DNA of 40,043 nucleotides from a virus. Position numbers and translations under genes: made by a program. Of the stretch, positions 14,901 to 22,815 are shown piece after piece. A model generated the notes under the pieces. That model was given only the letters and a program-made list of their open reading frames with translations. It did not search any database and was not told where the DNA came from. Location: the IMG/VR virus record IMGVR_UViG_3300025138_000100, positions 1 to 40,043 of that record, one strand, 5' to 3'. The first letter of the stretch is position 1; the number at the start of each line of letters is the position of its first letter.

Positions 14901-17845
14901 ACTATTTCATGTGGTAGCTTACCAGGTGACGCTTTAGTTGTGTTTACATATATAGCGTTTTCTTTTACGCTAAACTCTGCTGCAGCGTCTTTATCACCAA
15001 CCCATTCTGGTGGTGTTTTACCTGCTATGACTTTAACGTTTGGAAATAAATGCTTTATGTTTTGCATAGATCTCTCTACCATTTTAGTGGCTTTACCGCT
15101 ATCTTGCCAGTCGTTGTGTTTTAGTATTGTATTCAACCTACTATTAACACTAACAAACAACTCAGCAAATTTCTTTGTTTCGTTTTTAATGCTTTCTTTT
15201 CTAGCTTCTAGTTCAGCTCTATTTAGTTTTTTACCGCCTAACACAAAATCATTTTTAACTTGACCTCTAACACGACTGTTAAGTAGCTTATCTATAGTGT
15301 TTATCTTTCTATTAGCATCATCCATAACTTTAGCTGATTCACGCTCTAAAGTTTCTAAACCTTTCCACCACGTAACATTACCTATCTTTTTGTCAAAAGT
15401 TGGTCTATAGTTTAATCTACCTTCTTTAGTTGCAAAACCTTTAATTCCTAACGAAGAAAATACGAAAAAATCTATTAAACCACCTTTAGCGTGTTTACTT
15501 AAGTGAAACTCATTGTTTTCATCAAAATAGGTGTCTTGAACATAAGTAGCATAGTCTTCATTACCGGCTAAATCTCTTACGGCTGCTTCTAAGTTTGCGG
15601 CAACAGGCACAGATATCATACCTGCTAAACCACCTTTACCATGTATATTTACTGCTGTATTTAATAGGTTAGACCCGCTAGCAAATTTTAATTTACCAAG
15701 CATTTTACCAACAGAGTAAAAACCAACACCACCACCCATGTGGTAGTGCTCGTCAAAAGCTATTTTCATTTTAGCCTCTTCATACATAGCCATACCAGTA
15801 AAAGCTGTTGTGTTTGCTATTGCTCTACTTGTTCTAACACTTGCTCCAGAAGCTCTTAAAGCTTTATAAGCTCTGGTCCCAAGTTTTGGTATACCAGTTA
15901 AAAGCCCTGTTTTTTTAGCAGCTACATCTATTAAAGCAAACTCTACTAAAGCTGGTACAAAACTAGAAACACCTTCAGCAACCTCATACGGAATGCTTCT
16001 TGTTATTTCTTGTCTCATTTCTTCGGTATTAACTATATTACCGTTTTGATCGTGTAAAGACTGTAGTATATCTTTTTCTTTTCTATTACTCCAATTTATA
16101 TCTGTACTTTCAGTATTTAACCATTGTTCAGATTCCATACTGAAACCTTCAGTTACAAGCTCTGCTTGTCTTACAAAAAAATCTTCTGTTTCTTGTAAAA
16201 TTCCTTCTTTCTTTGTAGCAGGGTTTATATTAAGAAGATGCATGTCTGTAAGAACTCCTCTTTCTGCTATTAACTGTTTTTTGTTATCTCTAAAATCTCT
16301 AAGCATTAGCTTAAAGTTTCTACTTTTATCATCAGCACCAAACTCAGATTCTGTTGCAGATGTTCCTGAAAAAGGAACATAATCCCAAATACTATTAGGA
16401 TCGTTATACTCTTTGTTTTTGTCAGTTAAACCAAAGTAACCGGTTTTAGATTTAAAATTACTATCTTTACCAACAGAGCTGCCTGTTCCACCGCCTCTAC
16501 CCATTAATGCGGACATTTCTTGTGGGCTCATACCTAGGTTTTTACCAAACTCTTCAAAAGATCTTTTGTACCGATCCTGCTGTAGGTTGTTTAGCTTGGC
16601 ACCTGCTATTAAATCACTACCACCAGTGTTTCCCTCTACAATAGTGCTATAGTATTGGCCTAGTACGTCTTGAGGTAAGTCATATTCAAATCCTAGGTCG
16701 TTTTTACCTGTTGGAGAATAACCTAAGTTGTGTAGTAAAACCCAAGCCGAAGCGTCGTTTACGGTTATACCATGGTTTTGTTTACCTACTTCTTGGTGAT
16801 AAAACAAATCTCTACTGTTTTTATTAAAAATATTTTCTATGTGATCTGCTTGAGTACTTTCTGTTAATTCACCACTCTCTATTTTACTTTTTATTTCTGC
16901 AATTTCTTCTGAGCTTATATCAAAACTGTTATCCGCGTCATCGTCTCCATCTATTTTAGTGCCAATAACCGCACCATCCCAAGATACATATTGGTTTTTA
17001 GTTTCTAAAATATTACCGAAGAAACCACCAGAAGACTCAAGTAGTTCTTGAACAGTTTTTTCCTGCTTTAATATATCTGCTTTTTGTTGTGGAGTTGATA
17101 CACCTTTTTTTCGTAGATCACGTAGTGTAGTTTGTGCTTTTGCAAGTTCTTGCAATTCTGGGCTCAATGATTTAACGGTGGTGTTAAGCTGGTTTGCCTC
17201 AACAGCTTCGTCTGTTAGATCGTTTTCTATTATTATATTGTCGTATTCTTTTTGTTCTAGTTTTAATCTTTTAGCTATTTGAATACTAGCTTTTCCTTTA
17301 ACCACATCTCTAATCATTAAATCAATGTCTTTTTCTTGTAAAGGACTATCTTCAATGTTAAACTGGGCCTTAGTTGCTTTTGCTAAGTTTTTGTATAAAT
17401 CATCATTACCTTGTGACTTCATACTTAAATGCTCCCAATTTATATCAGTATTGCCAATAGCGTTTTTAACGTTAGTATCGTTAGATAACCACATTGACAT
17501 AGCTTCTTTAGTAGTAGAGCTAGACTCTATCCACTCTGGCTCACTTTTTCTTGCTTTTTCTTTTTCTTTATAGCTGTTAGCTTGATCTTTTGATACAGGC
17601 CTATAACCACCCACTATAGGTAAAGAAGCGCCTCTCATTGGGTTGGCTAGTGTTGCTTTTGTTGCTATTCCAATAGTGTCTAAAAAACTTAGTTTTTCTT
17701 CTTCTTCTTCTTCTTCTTTAACAGCACCGTTATCAGCAATGTATTGTGTTTTAAACTCATCAACTGTCAAACCTAAGTTTGCCGCTCTTGCCGATAAATC
17801 TTCTTCGCTATCTATAGTAATACCGTTTTTAGTTATATATGGCAT
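8936..17845 (-). CDS. Giant internal virion / polyvalent protein (2969 aa) with zincin and HAD-phosphatase motifs
   Basis: At 8.9 kb this gene fills over a fifth of the window. Near the N-terminus there is a poly-Glu run (44-50). Glycine/alanine-rich, partly hydrophobic stretches occur at about 618-760. A metallopeptidase-type HEIVH lies at 979-983, preceded by NAIYVNTTKASPGKLP. A HAD-hydrolase domain spans about 2125-2275, with DFDDT (D2132, D2134), VLTARP (T2211) and YFTDDA (D2267, D2268). The C-terminus is Lys/Glu-rich with EVYKAEEYKPEVYKSE. The size, position after two smaller internal-protein-like genes, and mixed enzymatic domains match the large polyvalent proteins that phages carry in the capsid and inject with DNA. 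Such proteins take the place of T7 gp15/gp16. Inferred role: ejection and early host takeover. Most of the chain has no recognisable domain. Confidence 0.8.
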   Translation of the reverse strand: MPYITKNGITIDSEEDLSARAANLGLTVDEFKTQYIADNGAVKEEEEEEEKLSFLDTIGIATKATLANPMRGASLPIVGGYRPVSKDQANSYKEKEKARKSEPEWIESSSTTKEAMSMWLSNDTNVKNAIGNTDINWEHLSMKSQGNDDLYKNLAKATKAQFNIEDSPLQEKDIDLMIRDVVKGKASIQIAKRLKLEQKEYDNIIIENDLTDEAVEANQLNTTVKSLSPELQELAKAQTTLRDLRKKGVSTPQQKADILKQEKTVQELLESSGGFFGNILETKNQYVSWDGAVIGTKIDGDDDADNSFDISSEEIAEIKSKIESGELTESTQADHIENIFNKNSRDLFYHQEVGKQNHGITVNDASAWVLLHNLGYSPTGKNDLGFEYDLPQDVLGQYYSTIVEGNTGGSDLIAGAKLNNLQQDRYKRSFEEFGKNLGMSPQEMSALMGRGGGTGSSVGKDSNFKSKTGYFGLTDKNKEYNDPNSIWDYVPFSGTSATESEFGADDKSRNFKLMLRDFRDNKKQLIAERGVLTDMHLLNINPATKKEGILQETEDFFVRQAELVTEGFSMESEQWLNTESTDINWSNRKEKDILQSLHDQNGNIVNTEEMRQEITRSIPYEVAEGVSSFVPALVEFALIDVAAKKTGLLTGIPKLGTRAYKALRASGASVRTSRAIANTTAFTGMAMYEEAKMKIAFDEHYHMGGGVGFYSVGKMLGKLKFASGSNLLNTAVNIHGKGGLAGMISVPVAANLEAAVRDLAGNEDYATYVQDTYFDENNEFHLSKHAKGGLIDFFVFSSLGIKGFATKEGRLNYRPTFDKKIGNVTWWKGLETLERESAKVMDDANRKINTIDKLLNSRVRGQVKNDFVLGGKKLNRAELEARKESIKNETKKFAELFVSVNSRLNTILKHNDWQDSGKATKMVERSMQNIKHLFPNVKVIAGKTPPEWVGDKDAAAEFSVKENAIYVNTTKASPGKLPHEIVHVAMVKTFEKNPQLAVKMKAQLQQIFDKQQFYINDGSGVASGVMGTNKGKNQLGKQTLGEFIRNNYKGKNLQAHEYIAYAAELLSDPRNYAILVDKGVFKNTETKFKDFMTKQGKFDFDIGNKDQLIRFMYNFAESVKSGTLNQNQINKFQNMDKQSLFVEPNTYDARTPEKKAEMEVDMAFNSQELKTRSANTQKTFDDLKASNVDMNTLVDMFTKPTPGNRTSVAGKYFDDIVYNTIDRYNAGRIKMGQYEQQVLNPTDRYMLATELVYNLNLKEGNKARGLKEIIKDYDNRKTFTDKDGKFALWDKFGDKKLGEQRIFELEEKYGAPKGSDVFKEAAVNEGYKNKQNLTKTVMQTLQLRIYELKGGSLDKGKSDRDLYQEISYDASPELKTAIENRAGTGYTDFVLNTEKKQVDKKVIIDGKEYNFPIRVSEVYDISTDKYTSKVPDVIENLPVEKLSYENIAKTMQKELSTDLQESIGLTSKMKPAKYVEVAREWFDKNEELAFEGIEKTSNPEMYEASNINKSVYASLFTKTNEKFKSSEMPDFLETNARTYKYNKNTYKQGELNKVVFTGRDNTVIKKNIVEYFNRKAKVASSQITRDKLSDPRVQDLIKAKDLNKFLNLKADNVMPYIKQAIRGATPDKFQSKELATWDKFMGKFKRTDFSKFNDISKAFYAVKMSMTESEKEVIEKHEKILLGEKGYNVGPDAIKELQARAQALRKLEQLKIQAINPKIWNRFKNINTDIIDILSKENISPEDLSRLTINNTITSKVKNSEKYFEFVNDLMDTMDPRLKPLMQKSYGDGSYKFNGENYVSVVDRFTSEGKAEKLPFNIDHVKTMDNKILRDKYMVELEKAGDLINNPKARQEFFKMITDKYLTPSLTKKRIKELGKELKDGKITKKAYDDAVRPVTMEQTIKANEGLQKYIYGKLFDFYNKSADKINAINQIQFLLQAQTSIGGGFSRSLATHTAFTLQKGKMYSEHELQVMNFNGNFLINMMKNAGSKAEFNKNFDALSKQFKQSIIPKELQKFIDSKEEGGNTSNIYKDGYNTDLSAKANYLYATKLGLIVDAKTGKTYQELIEIEMNASKTVDQINKIRKNLIKDLPKGVFNSKTLTNGEIMQKLGEIDMAFGLAKKRNKIRKGISVFDFDDTLAKTNSQIIVTMPNGKKMKINATEFAKRDAELTELGAKYDFSEFNKVIDGQKGPLFDLAVKRQDKFTTKDVFVLTARPKESAVAIHKFLKGVGLEIPIKNITGLADGRPEAKALWILEKASKGYNDFYFTDDAYKNVKAVQDVLSVIDVKSKVQQAFNSIDLNADINSMIERGTGIGKEKTYSNFKGKVVGKDSGKIKILASSAQDFTGLMYRLYGKGKQGNEDMAWVKENLTKPFNTANNAISRDKVSTMNEFQEMKKNLVKAGIPKDLRKKITGEPFTVEQAIRVHTWTKQGMEIPGLSKADLKTMIDYVESKPALMKFSQELIDLGKGEGYEKPNQSWETGTITTDILKGITETRRDKYLEQSGWTENVNTIFSKENMNKLEAAYGSKWREAMDNMLLRMKTGRNRPANSKDSKLENMALDWLNNSVGAIMFLNTKSAVLQTISAINYINWSDNNPLKAGQAMAKNPKQWAKTFAEVFNSDFLIERRGGLKININENEIADAANAGGAKGVIATILKKGFIFTQIADSFAIASGGTSFYINRTKTYEKQGLSKTEAKKKAFEDFRELTEESQQSSRADRISQQQASGLGRVVLAFANTPSQYARLMQKAASDIKNGRGDFKTNMSKLMYYGMVQNAIFNALQTALFRDAFDDEEGIQSDTSYMANGMIDSILRGMGYQGAAIATVKGMVQDAIKQSKKKRPKYSDSALKILDMSPPIDSKISKLRSAGRTFEYDMKEVKSAGWSLDNPAYLAGGQIISATTNVPLDRLFKKYNNIEAALDEDTEDWQSVALALGWTEWSLGMNEKGQTAKEYIKEVYKAEEYKPEVYKSE
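17696..17716 (-). repeat. (GAA)7 codon repeat encoding a poly-Glu run
   Basis: Seven uninterrupted GAA codons (TTC on the plus strand) encode Glu44-Glu50 of the giant virion protein. A pure trinucleotide run is prone to replication slippage in steps of one residue, so its length may vary between relatives. All seven codons are identical although GAG was available. Confidence 0.9.
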
Positions 17846-17849
17846 ATCT

Positions 17850-19031
17850 TTAGTTTGGTTTTATTCCGTTTCTTTTTAAAGTGTCCATAAACCCTTGGTA
17901 ATCTGTTTTTGGCATAGTACCCACGTTCCAATCTCTTCTTCTTCCGTGTATTGCTTGAACAACAAATCCACCCGCGTTATCTGGAATTAATTTATATTTA
18001 GTACCAAGAATACCAGAGTTAGACCACGCTGTAATAACATCTGCATTTGTCTCCATCGGTAAGGTTGGAATTACATTATCTATATAATTTAGTTGATCTT
18101 GATTAAAAAATTCTGCATCACCTAATTCTTCTTCTTTCTTTTTTGTTTTATTTTTATTGTATACGGATCCTGAAGCAGCTTGTTGTTCTAAAACATTTAA
18201 ATACTGGTCTATAACCATGTCTTCAACTTCATCTCTTCTTTCTGGGTTTTTCAAAACCTCATCAGGTATACCTAAGCCATTCATGTTAAAAAAATCATCA
18301 TTAGCCAAAGAGTATAATGTTTCTATACCACCTTGCTCTACCATAGATTGTAGTTTGTTTCTATGCATCATTTTTGTAGCTGGATTAAAAGGTTGGCCTG
18401 ATTTATATATATCAGCTGCCATCTTCTGTATTGCATCTCCAGTCTTGTAATCTTTGTTAAAGTAATCAGGTAGATCGCTGAACTGAGTAATATTACCATC
18501 ACCGTCTTTAAAAGCTAATGTACCATTTTCATTAAACATCATGTCATATTGATCAGTGTAGACGTCAGTCAGCAAACCCATTTCACCAGTGTTATTACCT
18601 TTTGAAAAGTTACCGCTAGATAAATCAATACCTAAATCTTTTTTGTTACCACCAAACAAATCAACTTGAGCTTTTGCAGATTTAAAAGCGTTGCTAACGT
18701 TGTCCATTTGTTCTTTGAAAAATAAATAATCATCACTGCCAACCTCATAATTCCCTATTTGCATAGCTGCGTCAGCATATTTTCTTTTACCTTCTTTTAA
18801 AAACTTATCTAAACCTGGCTTATATTTTTCTGGTAATATCTGAGCATCAAAACCTTCTGGCATAGCGTTGATGAATTTCTCCATCTTAGTTTTGTTGTCT
18901 CGCATTGTTTTCTTTTTCTCAAGAAACATTGCTTGAAGTCTATTATCAACGTTACGTCTGTTGTTGTCAGCTCGTTGTTGTGTTCTTCTATTGTCGTTTG
19001 CGTATCTTTCGCGTCCTGTGTATAATGCCAT
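17850..19031 (-). CDS. Internal virion / structural protein (393 aa)
   Basis: The first 60 residues are very rich in Arg, Asn and Gln (RYANDNRRTQQRADNNRR and onward) and predicted helical. The rest is mixed, with patches such as LFGGNKKDLGIDL and FNENGTLAFKDGDGN, and no recognised motif. It lies 4 nt upstream of the giant protein gene and 13 nt downstream of a Gln/Ala-rich internal-protein candidate. In T7-like phages this place is taken by gp15-type ejection proteins. I infer a virion protein that works with the giant protein; homology is not visible by eye. Confidence 0.6.
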   Translation of the reverse strand: MALYTGRERYANDNRRTQQRADNNRRNVDNRLQAMFLEKKKTMRDNKTKMEKFINAMPEGFDAQILPEKYKPGLDKFLKEGKRKYADAAMQIGNYEVGSDDYLFFKEQMDNVSNAFKSAKAQVDLFGGNKKDLGIDLSSGNFSKGNNTGEMGLLTDVYTDQYDMMFNENGTLAFKDGDGNITQFSDLPDYFNKDYKTGDAIQKMAADIYKSGQPFNPATKMMHRNKLQSMVEQGGIETLYSLANDDFFNMNGLGIPDEVLKNPERRDEVEDMVIDQYLNVLEQQAASGSVYNKNKTKKKEEELGDAEFFNQDQLNYIDNVIPTLPMETNADVITAWSNSGILGTKYKLIPDNAGGFVVQAIHGRRRDWNVGTMPKTDYQGFMDTLKRNGIKPN

Positions 19032-19044
19032 AGTTATTTGTTAT

Positions 19045-19665
19045 TTATCCTTGTGATGCTACTGCACCGGCGTCATTCATAAATACACCACCTAACTGAC
19101 CAACACCACCAACAATAGCTTTGTTAGATTGTGCTATAGCTTCATTAGCGTCTTTAAGTGTATTTTGTGATTGTCCGTACATGGTTTCTACTTTGTCTTT
19201 TTCAGCTCTTCTTGATTGTAACTCACCTTGTGCTTCAAAGTTATTTAACTGTGCTTGCATGTTTGCAGATCTCATTTGGTTTTGAGATTCTTGCTGACCA
19301 ATAGAAGCAGACGCTTGTTGGTTATTAGCTGATTGCTGTTGTGCCATAGCTTGAGCTAAACCAGCAACACCAGATCCACCAGCTGCAGAATTCATACCAC
19401 CCATAATGTTTGATAAGTTCTGACTGTTTTGTTGGTTTTGCATATCAGCTTGCTGTGTATTAACCGTAAGATCTTCCATAGTGTTTTCCATGTTGCTATA
19501 CACGTTCGATGTGTCAAGGTTTTCATAAGCTGTTTTGTTTCTTTGAAAATCATTTTGCGCAGCACGTTGTGCTTCTTTTCTTTTCTTACGACCTATAAGA
19601 CCAGAAGCGATAGATGTTCCCGCGCTTACTCCTCCAACTATAGCTGCTGCTGTTAAAAAACTCAT
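19045..19665 (-). CDS. Gln/Ala-rich internal virion protein, T7 gp14-like by architecture (206 aa)
   Basis: Residues 1-25 form a Gly/Ala/Ser-rich hydrophobic segment (FLTAAAIVGGVSAGTSIASG), glycine-zipper-like and suited to membrane insertion. A basic cluster (GRKKRKEAQRAA) and a long Gln/Asn/Ala/Ser-rich helical region follow, then a second Gly-rich stretch (IVGGVGQLGGVFMNDAGA) near the end. This is the layout of T7 gp14, the first internal core protein to be ejected, which helps form the channel across the envelope. The start overlaps the cupin-like gene by 4 nt. The assignment rests on composition and gene order. Confidence 0.65.
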   Translation of the reverse strand: MSFLTAAAIVGGVSAGTSIASGLIGRKKRKEAQRAAQNDFQRNKTAYENLDTSNVYSNMENTMEDLTVNTQQADMQNQQNSQNLSNIMGGMNSAAGGSGVAGLAQAMAQQQSANNQQASASIGQQESQNQMRSANMQAQLNNFEAQGELQSRRAEKDKVETMYGQSQNTLKDANEAIAQSNKAIVGGVGQLGGVFMNDAGAVASQG

Positions 19666-20258
19666 ATATTTTGTTTTAATTTATTTATATCATTACTTGT
19701 AATCAAAGGATCTTCAAAGTTCTCAGCGATTACTTCTTTTTCTATTTCTTCTACATCTGTACTATCTGTAGCGTGAACAGTTATAAACACACAATCTGTA
19801 TGTGTATATATTATTCTTTTTGTTCCTGGTTCTGTTATACCATGATGTGGACCTTCTAAGTGTTGCACACCGTTTTCTGTTAGTATAGACATTTTTCCTT
19901 TCATTAAAAAAAACGGATGTTTCTTTTTATGTATCTTTGTTACTAACAATTCACCAGCAGGGTTAAATATTTCCCTTATATAACAACCGTCTGCAAAACT
20001 ATGTTTTACTGGGTTTAACTCATGTGTTTCTTTTTCTGACAACCAACCACCTTTATCTCTTACAGTTGTTTCAAAGTCTACAATAGATTCTCTAAAGGCT
20101 TTTCTTTGTCTTATCTCCTCTCCTATCTCCCAAGCTTCTTCAAAATTAAAACTATGTTTAATACCTAGTTCTTCTGTCATAGCTACAAACTGTGCTTTAG
20201 ACTCTTCTTTAGTTAGTGGAGCTTCTTCCACTTGTTTGTTTATTTTATCTATACTCAT
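19662..20258 (-). CDS. Cupin-like protein (198 aa)
   Basis: The N-terminal 60 residues are helical and charged. Residues about 85-165 read like one cupin barrel: IREIFNPAGELLVTKIH, then HPFFLMKGKMSILTENG with H110 and H114 as possible metal or ligand residues and the Gly turn G121, and a closing PGTKRIIYTHTDCVFITVHA with H153. A short acidic tail follows. Cupin barrels bind small molecules, sugars or metals. In phage structural blocks they may serve as virion decoration or head-tail proteins, and I recall similar proteins in marine T7-like contigs. Its position between surface proteins and internal virion proteins supports a virion role, but the ligand is unknown. Confidence 0.68.
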   Translation of the reverse strand: MSIDKINKQVEEAPLTKEESKAQFVAMTEELGIKHSFNFEEAWEIGEEIRQRKAFRESIVDFETTVRDKGGWLSEKETHELNPVKHSFADGCYIREIFNPAGELLVTKIHKKKHPFFLMKGKMSILTENGVQHLEGPHHGITEPGTKRIIYTHTDCVFITVHATDSTDVEEIEKEVIAENFEDPLITSNDINKLKQNI

Positions 20259-20297
20259 TTGATTTAATTATAGATATATAGTTACACTTTTTTAGTA

Positions 20298-20666
20298 TTA
20301 TTTACTACTTCCAGTGATCTCGCTACCGACTGCAAACATCTCGCTAGGTCTATTAGATGTGTTTCTAAACTCAACTTCTGCAAAATAACCTGTTAAACCA
20401 GATAGGTTAATTCTAGTATCTTTAACAAAACAAATAAAACTACTACTTGTAGGTCTAGGTGTAGAGTTTGATATATCACAAACAAAAGACAACCTATCAG
20501 CAGCTATAGATATTATAGCACCCATCTTTATTAAACCAGTACCATTAGTAACAGCATCGTCATGTTGAAAACCACCTAGAGATGATTGCCCTGTATAGTA
20601 GGCAATGTCATCTTTTTGAGCTGATATGTTTATTGGTGATGTAAATGTTATTGTTATTTGTGCCAT
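20298..20666 (-). CDS. Small beta-rich structural protein (122 aa)
   Basis: The product begins MAQITITFTSPINISAQKDD and is rich in Ser, Thr, Ile and Gly, with alternating patterns expected of a beta-sandwich (LIKMGAIISIAADRLSFVCD; TGYFAEVEFRNTS). No signal peptide is present. It sits 10 nt after the Ig-domain surface protein and before the cupin-like gene. A virion decoration or tail-tip role is likely from context; no family is recognised. Confidence 0.6.
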   Translation of the reverse strand: MAQITITFTSPINISAQKDDIAYYTGQSSLGGFQHDDAVTNGTGLIKMGAIISIAADRLSFVCDISNSTPRPTSSSFICFVKDTRINLSGLTGYFAEVEFRNTSNRPSEMFAVGSEITGSSK

Positions 20667-20676
20667 ATCTTATTTT

Positions 20677-22815
20677 TTATTGCAATATATTTTCCCATCG
20701 TACTTCGTGTTCTATAGTATAATTTGCACCTGATATAAGACCATTACCACTATTATGGTTAGCAGGAATATTAAGACTTGTTGAAGTAGAGGACTTGATG
20801 TTCCAGTTTTCGTTGTTAACAGAGTTTGAAGAATTCTCAACAACACTTGCTGTAACTGCAGTTAGAGCTGCGCCATTATATTTTAATATGTATCTTATAG
20901 TTGCAGCACCACCACCACTAACTCTAGCGTCACCAACGTGATCAACATAGCTAGGTACTATCGTCTGGCTAATCCCCCAGTTTACAAAAGAAACTTGTAT
21001 TTGATTAGACCCTATTGTTAAACCACTGTGTGTTACTGTACCAATGTTTGGGCTGGACAAAGTATAGAATGTGCTATTTTGTGTTGAGTCGTTGTATTTC
21101 CACACGCTAGAAGATGTAGGGTTGCTACCACTTCCTGATGAAGCTATAGTAACGTTAACAGTTGCAGCTGGGCTATCAGCACCATGACCATCAGTTACTT
21201 TGTAAGTAAAACTATCAGCTCCAGAGCTACTAGAACCTAATGGTGTGTACGTAGCTAATCCAGTACCAGATACTATTGAAACAGCACCTTTAGTAGGGTT
21301 TGTTACTTTAGTATAAACTAAACTACCTCCGTTTGGATCAGTACCAGCTAACTGTATTGTTGTTGCTGTGTTATTAGGTATACTAGTTGTTCCAGGTGGA
21401 GTGGCTGTGGGTGGTGAGTTTATAAACTGATCTACGTTAAAAGCTACTGTAGAACTAGTTGTTCCTTGCCAATAGTCGTAAGCATCTATTATAAAATCTA
21501 CAGAGTTTATAGGTGTCATTTGATACGAATATGATGGGCTTGTTGATAGTTTTGAAAAAACTACATCAGACTCTGTAGTGTTATTATCACCTATATTTGT
21601 TTCAGCATAAAGTGGATCACCAGTTCCTGGTGAGTGCATAGCTAAATTTACAGTGTTCATTAACCTAAAAGGAACGTCATCTGTTATAGTTAACGTAACA
21701 AACCTATGTTGTTTGGATGGTGTAACTTCGCCCGTAGCGTAACTAACTGTACTTGATGGCAAAGCTGTATAAGATCTTGCTCCAGTAGCCAAAGATACTG
21801 TTGAATATGTAATTGTTCTTTGGGATAATTGCTGTATTACTATTGGATGTGTTTGAGTTAAACCTAAAGTAGTTGTTCCTGTTGGTGTAAAAGTAATAGT
21901 ATAAGTATCGTCGTCTGTTACAGATGGAAATGATATAAGTATATCTTTGTAACCAGCTAAGCCAATTGTTTGAGAACCATTTGTTGTTCCGCTTTGAAAG
22001 GCAAAAGTAATAAAATTATAATAATGCGTATCTTCATTTGTTACGGTACAATTAAACGTAGCCCCAACAGTACCGTAAACTCTTAAAACTCTACTTTCAC
22101 CATACTTTGGTACAGCGTTTGTGCTAATATCATATGATGATATAATGTTTGATTGTACTGGTATTGTTTCCGCGGGTGATATATTAAAGTCTATGTTATC
22201 ACCACTAGCGTTACCACCAGGAAAAGTATACCCAACAACAAACATAGTGCTAGTGTGGTATGCTACACCTTGTACCGTGGTAAACGAAGGTGTAGTTGTT
22301 ATAATATAGTCAGAAGCATTACCAGTAGTTATAACTATAGCTGGTGCTGTTGTAAAAAACTTACCAGATGCACAAGTAAAAACTCTTGTAAATAAAGCTG
22401 TTGAAGCCCCAGTGTGACCAGTTGCCGAGTAAGCATTACCACTACTACCAGTTGGTGTTACATTAGAAGCCGTGTTTGAGTCCCATGTACCAGCTACGCT
22501 TCTTAGTTTTTCACTAAAAAGTATAGCTCTACCATCTATGTCTATAGTAATAGTTGTGTTACTAGTAGGCATTGCAAAACCATTCTTAAGATCAACAACA
22601 ACATTTACTTTGTTACCAACAGCGTTTGCTGTGGTAGTATCAGAAAGTGTTATAGAATTTATATTATTATTAGCAGCCGTGTTATTAGTGAAGGCAGCGG
22701 CAGAAACAACGTGACCAGCATTTGGTGTTATAACCAAAGTCTGTGTTGCTAAGTTTGTTGTCCCAGCAGTTGCTACTACTGTCTCTGTTGATATTGTACA
22801 ATCAAATAATGCCAT
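20677..22815 (-). CDS. Ig-like/cadherin-like domain virion surface protein (712 aa)
   Basis: The whole chain is Thr/Ser/Ala/Asn-rich and beta-structured. Residues about 465-562 form a clear bacterial Ig/cadherin-like repeat: SPPTATPPGTTSIPNN, TTIQLAGTDPNGGSLVYT, ADSFTYKVTDGHGADSPA, TVNVTI. Such domains are common on exposed phage tail and capsid proteins, where they bind host-surface glycans weakly. The N-terminal half may hold further, more divergent beta-sandwich units (for example TGASTALFTRVFTCASGKFF). The start lies directly next to the stop of the 1481-residue tail gene, so it belongs to the tail block. Likely role: tail fibre, tail appendage or surface decoration. Confidence 0.7.
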   Translation of the reverse strand: MALFDCTISTETVVATAGTTNLATQTLVITPNAGHVVSAAAFTNNTAANNNINSITLSDTTTANAVGNKVNVVVDLKNGFAMPTSNTTITIDIDGRAILFSEKLRSVAGTWDSNTASNVTPTGSSGNAYSATGHTGASTALFTRVFTCASGKFFTTAPAIVITTGNASDYIITTTPSFTTVQGVAYHTSTMFVVGYTFPGGNASGDNIDFNISPAETIPVQSNIISSYDISTNAVPKYGESRVLRVYGTVGATFNCTVTNEDTHYYNFITFAFQSGTTNGSQTIGLAGYKDILISFPSVTDDDTYTITFTPTGTTTLGLTQTHPIVIQQLSQRTITYSTVSLATGARSYTALPSSTVSYATGEVTPSKQHRFVTLTITDDVPFRLMNTVNLAMHSPGTGDPLYAETNIGDNNTTESDVVFSKLSTSPSYSYQMTPINSVDFIIDAYDYWQGTTSSTVAFNVDQFINSPPTATPPGTTSIPNNTATTIQLAGTDPNGGSLVYTKVTNPTKGAVSIVSGTGLATYTPLGSSSSGADSFTYKVTDGHGADSPAATVNVTIASSGSGSNPTSSSVWKYNDSTQNSTFYTLSSPNIGTVTHSGLTIGSNQIQVSFVNWGISQTIVPSYVDHVGDARVSGGGAATIRYILKYNGAALTAVTASVVENSSNSVNNENWNIKSSTSTSLNIPANHNSGNGLISGANYTIEHEVRWENILQ

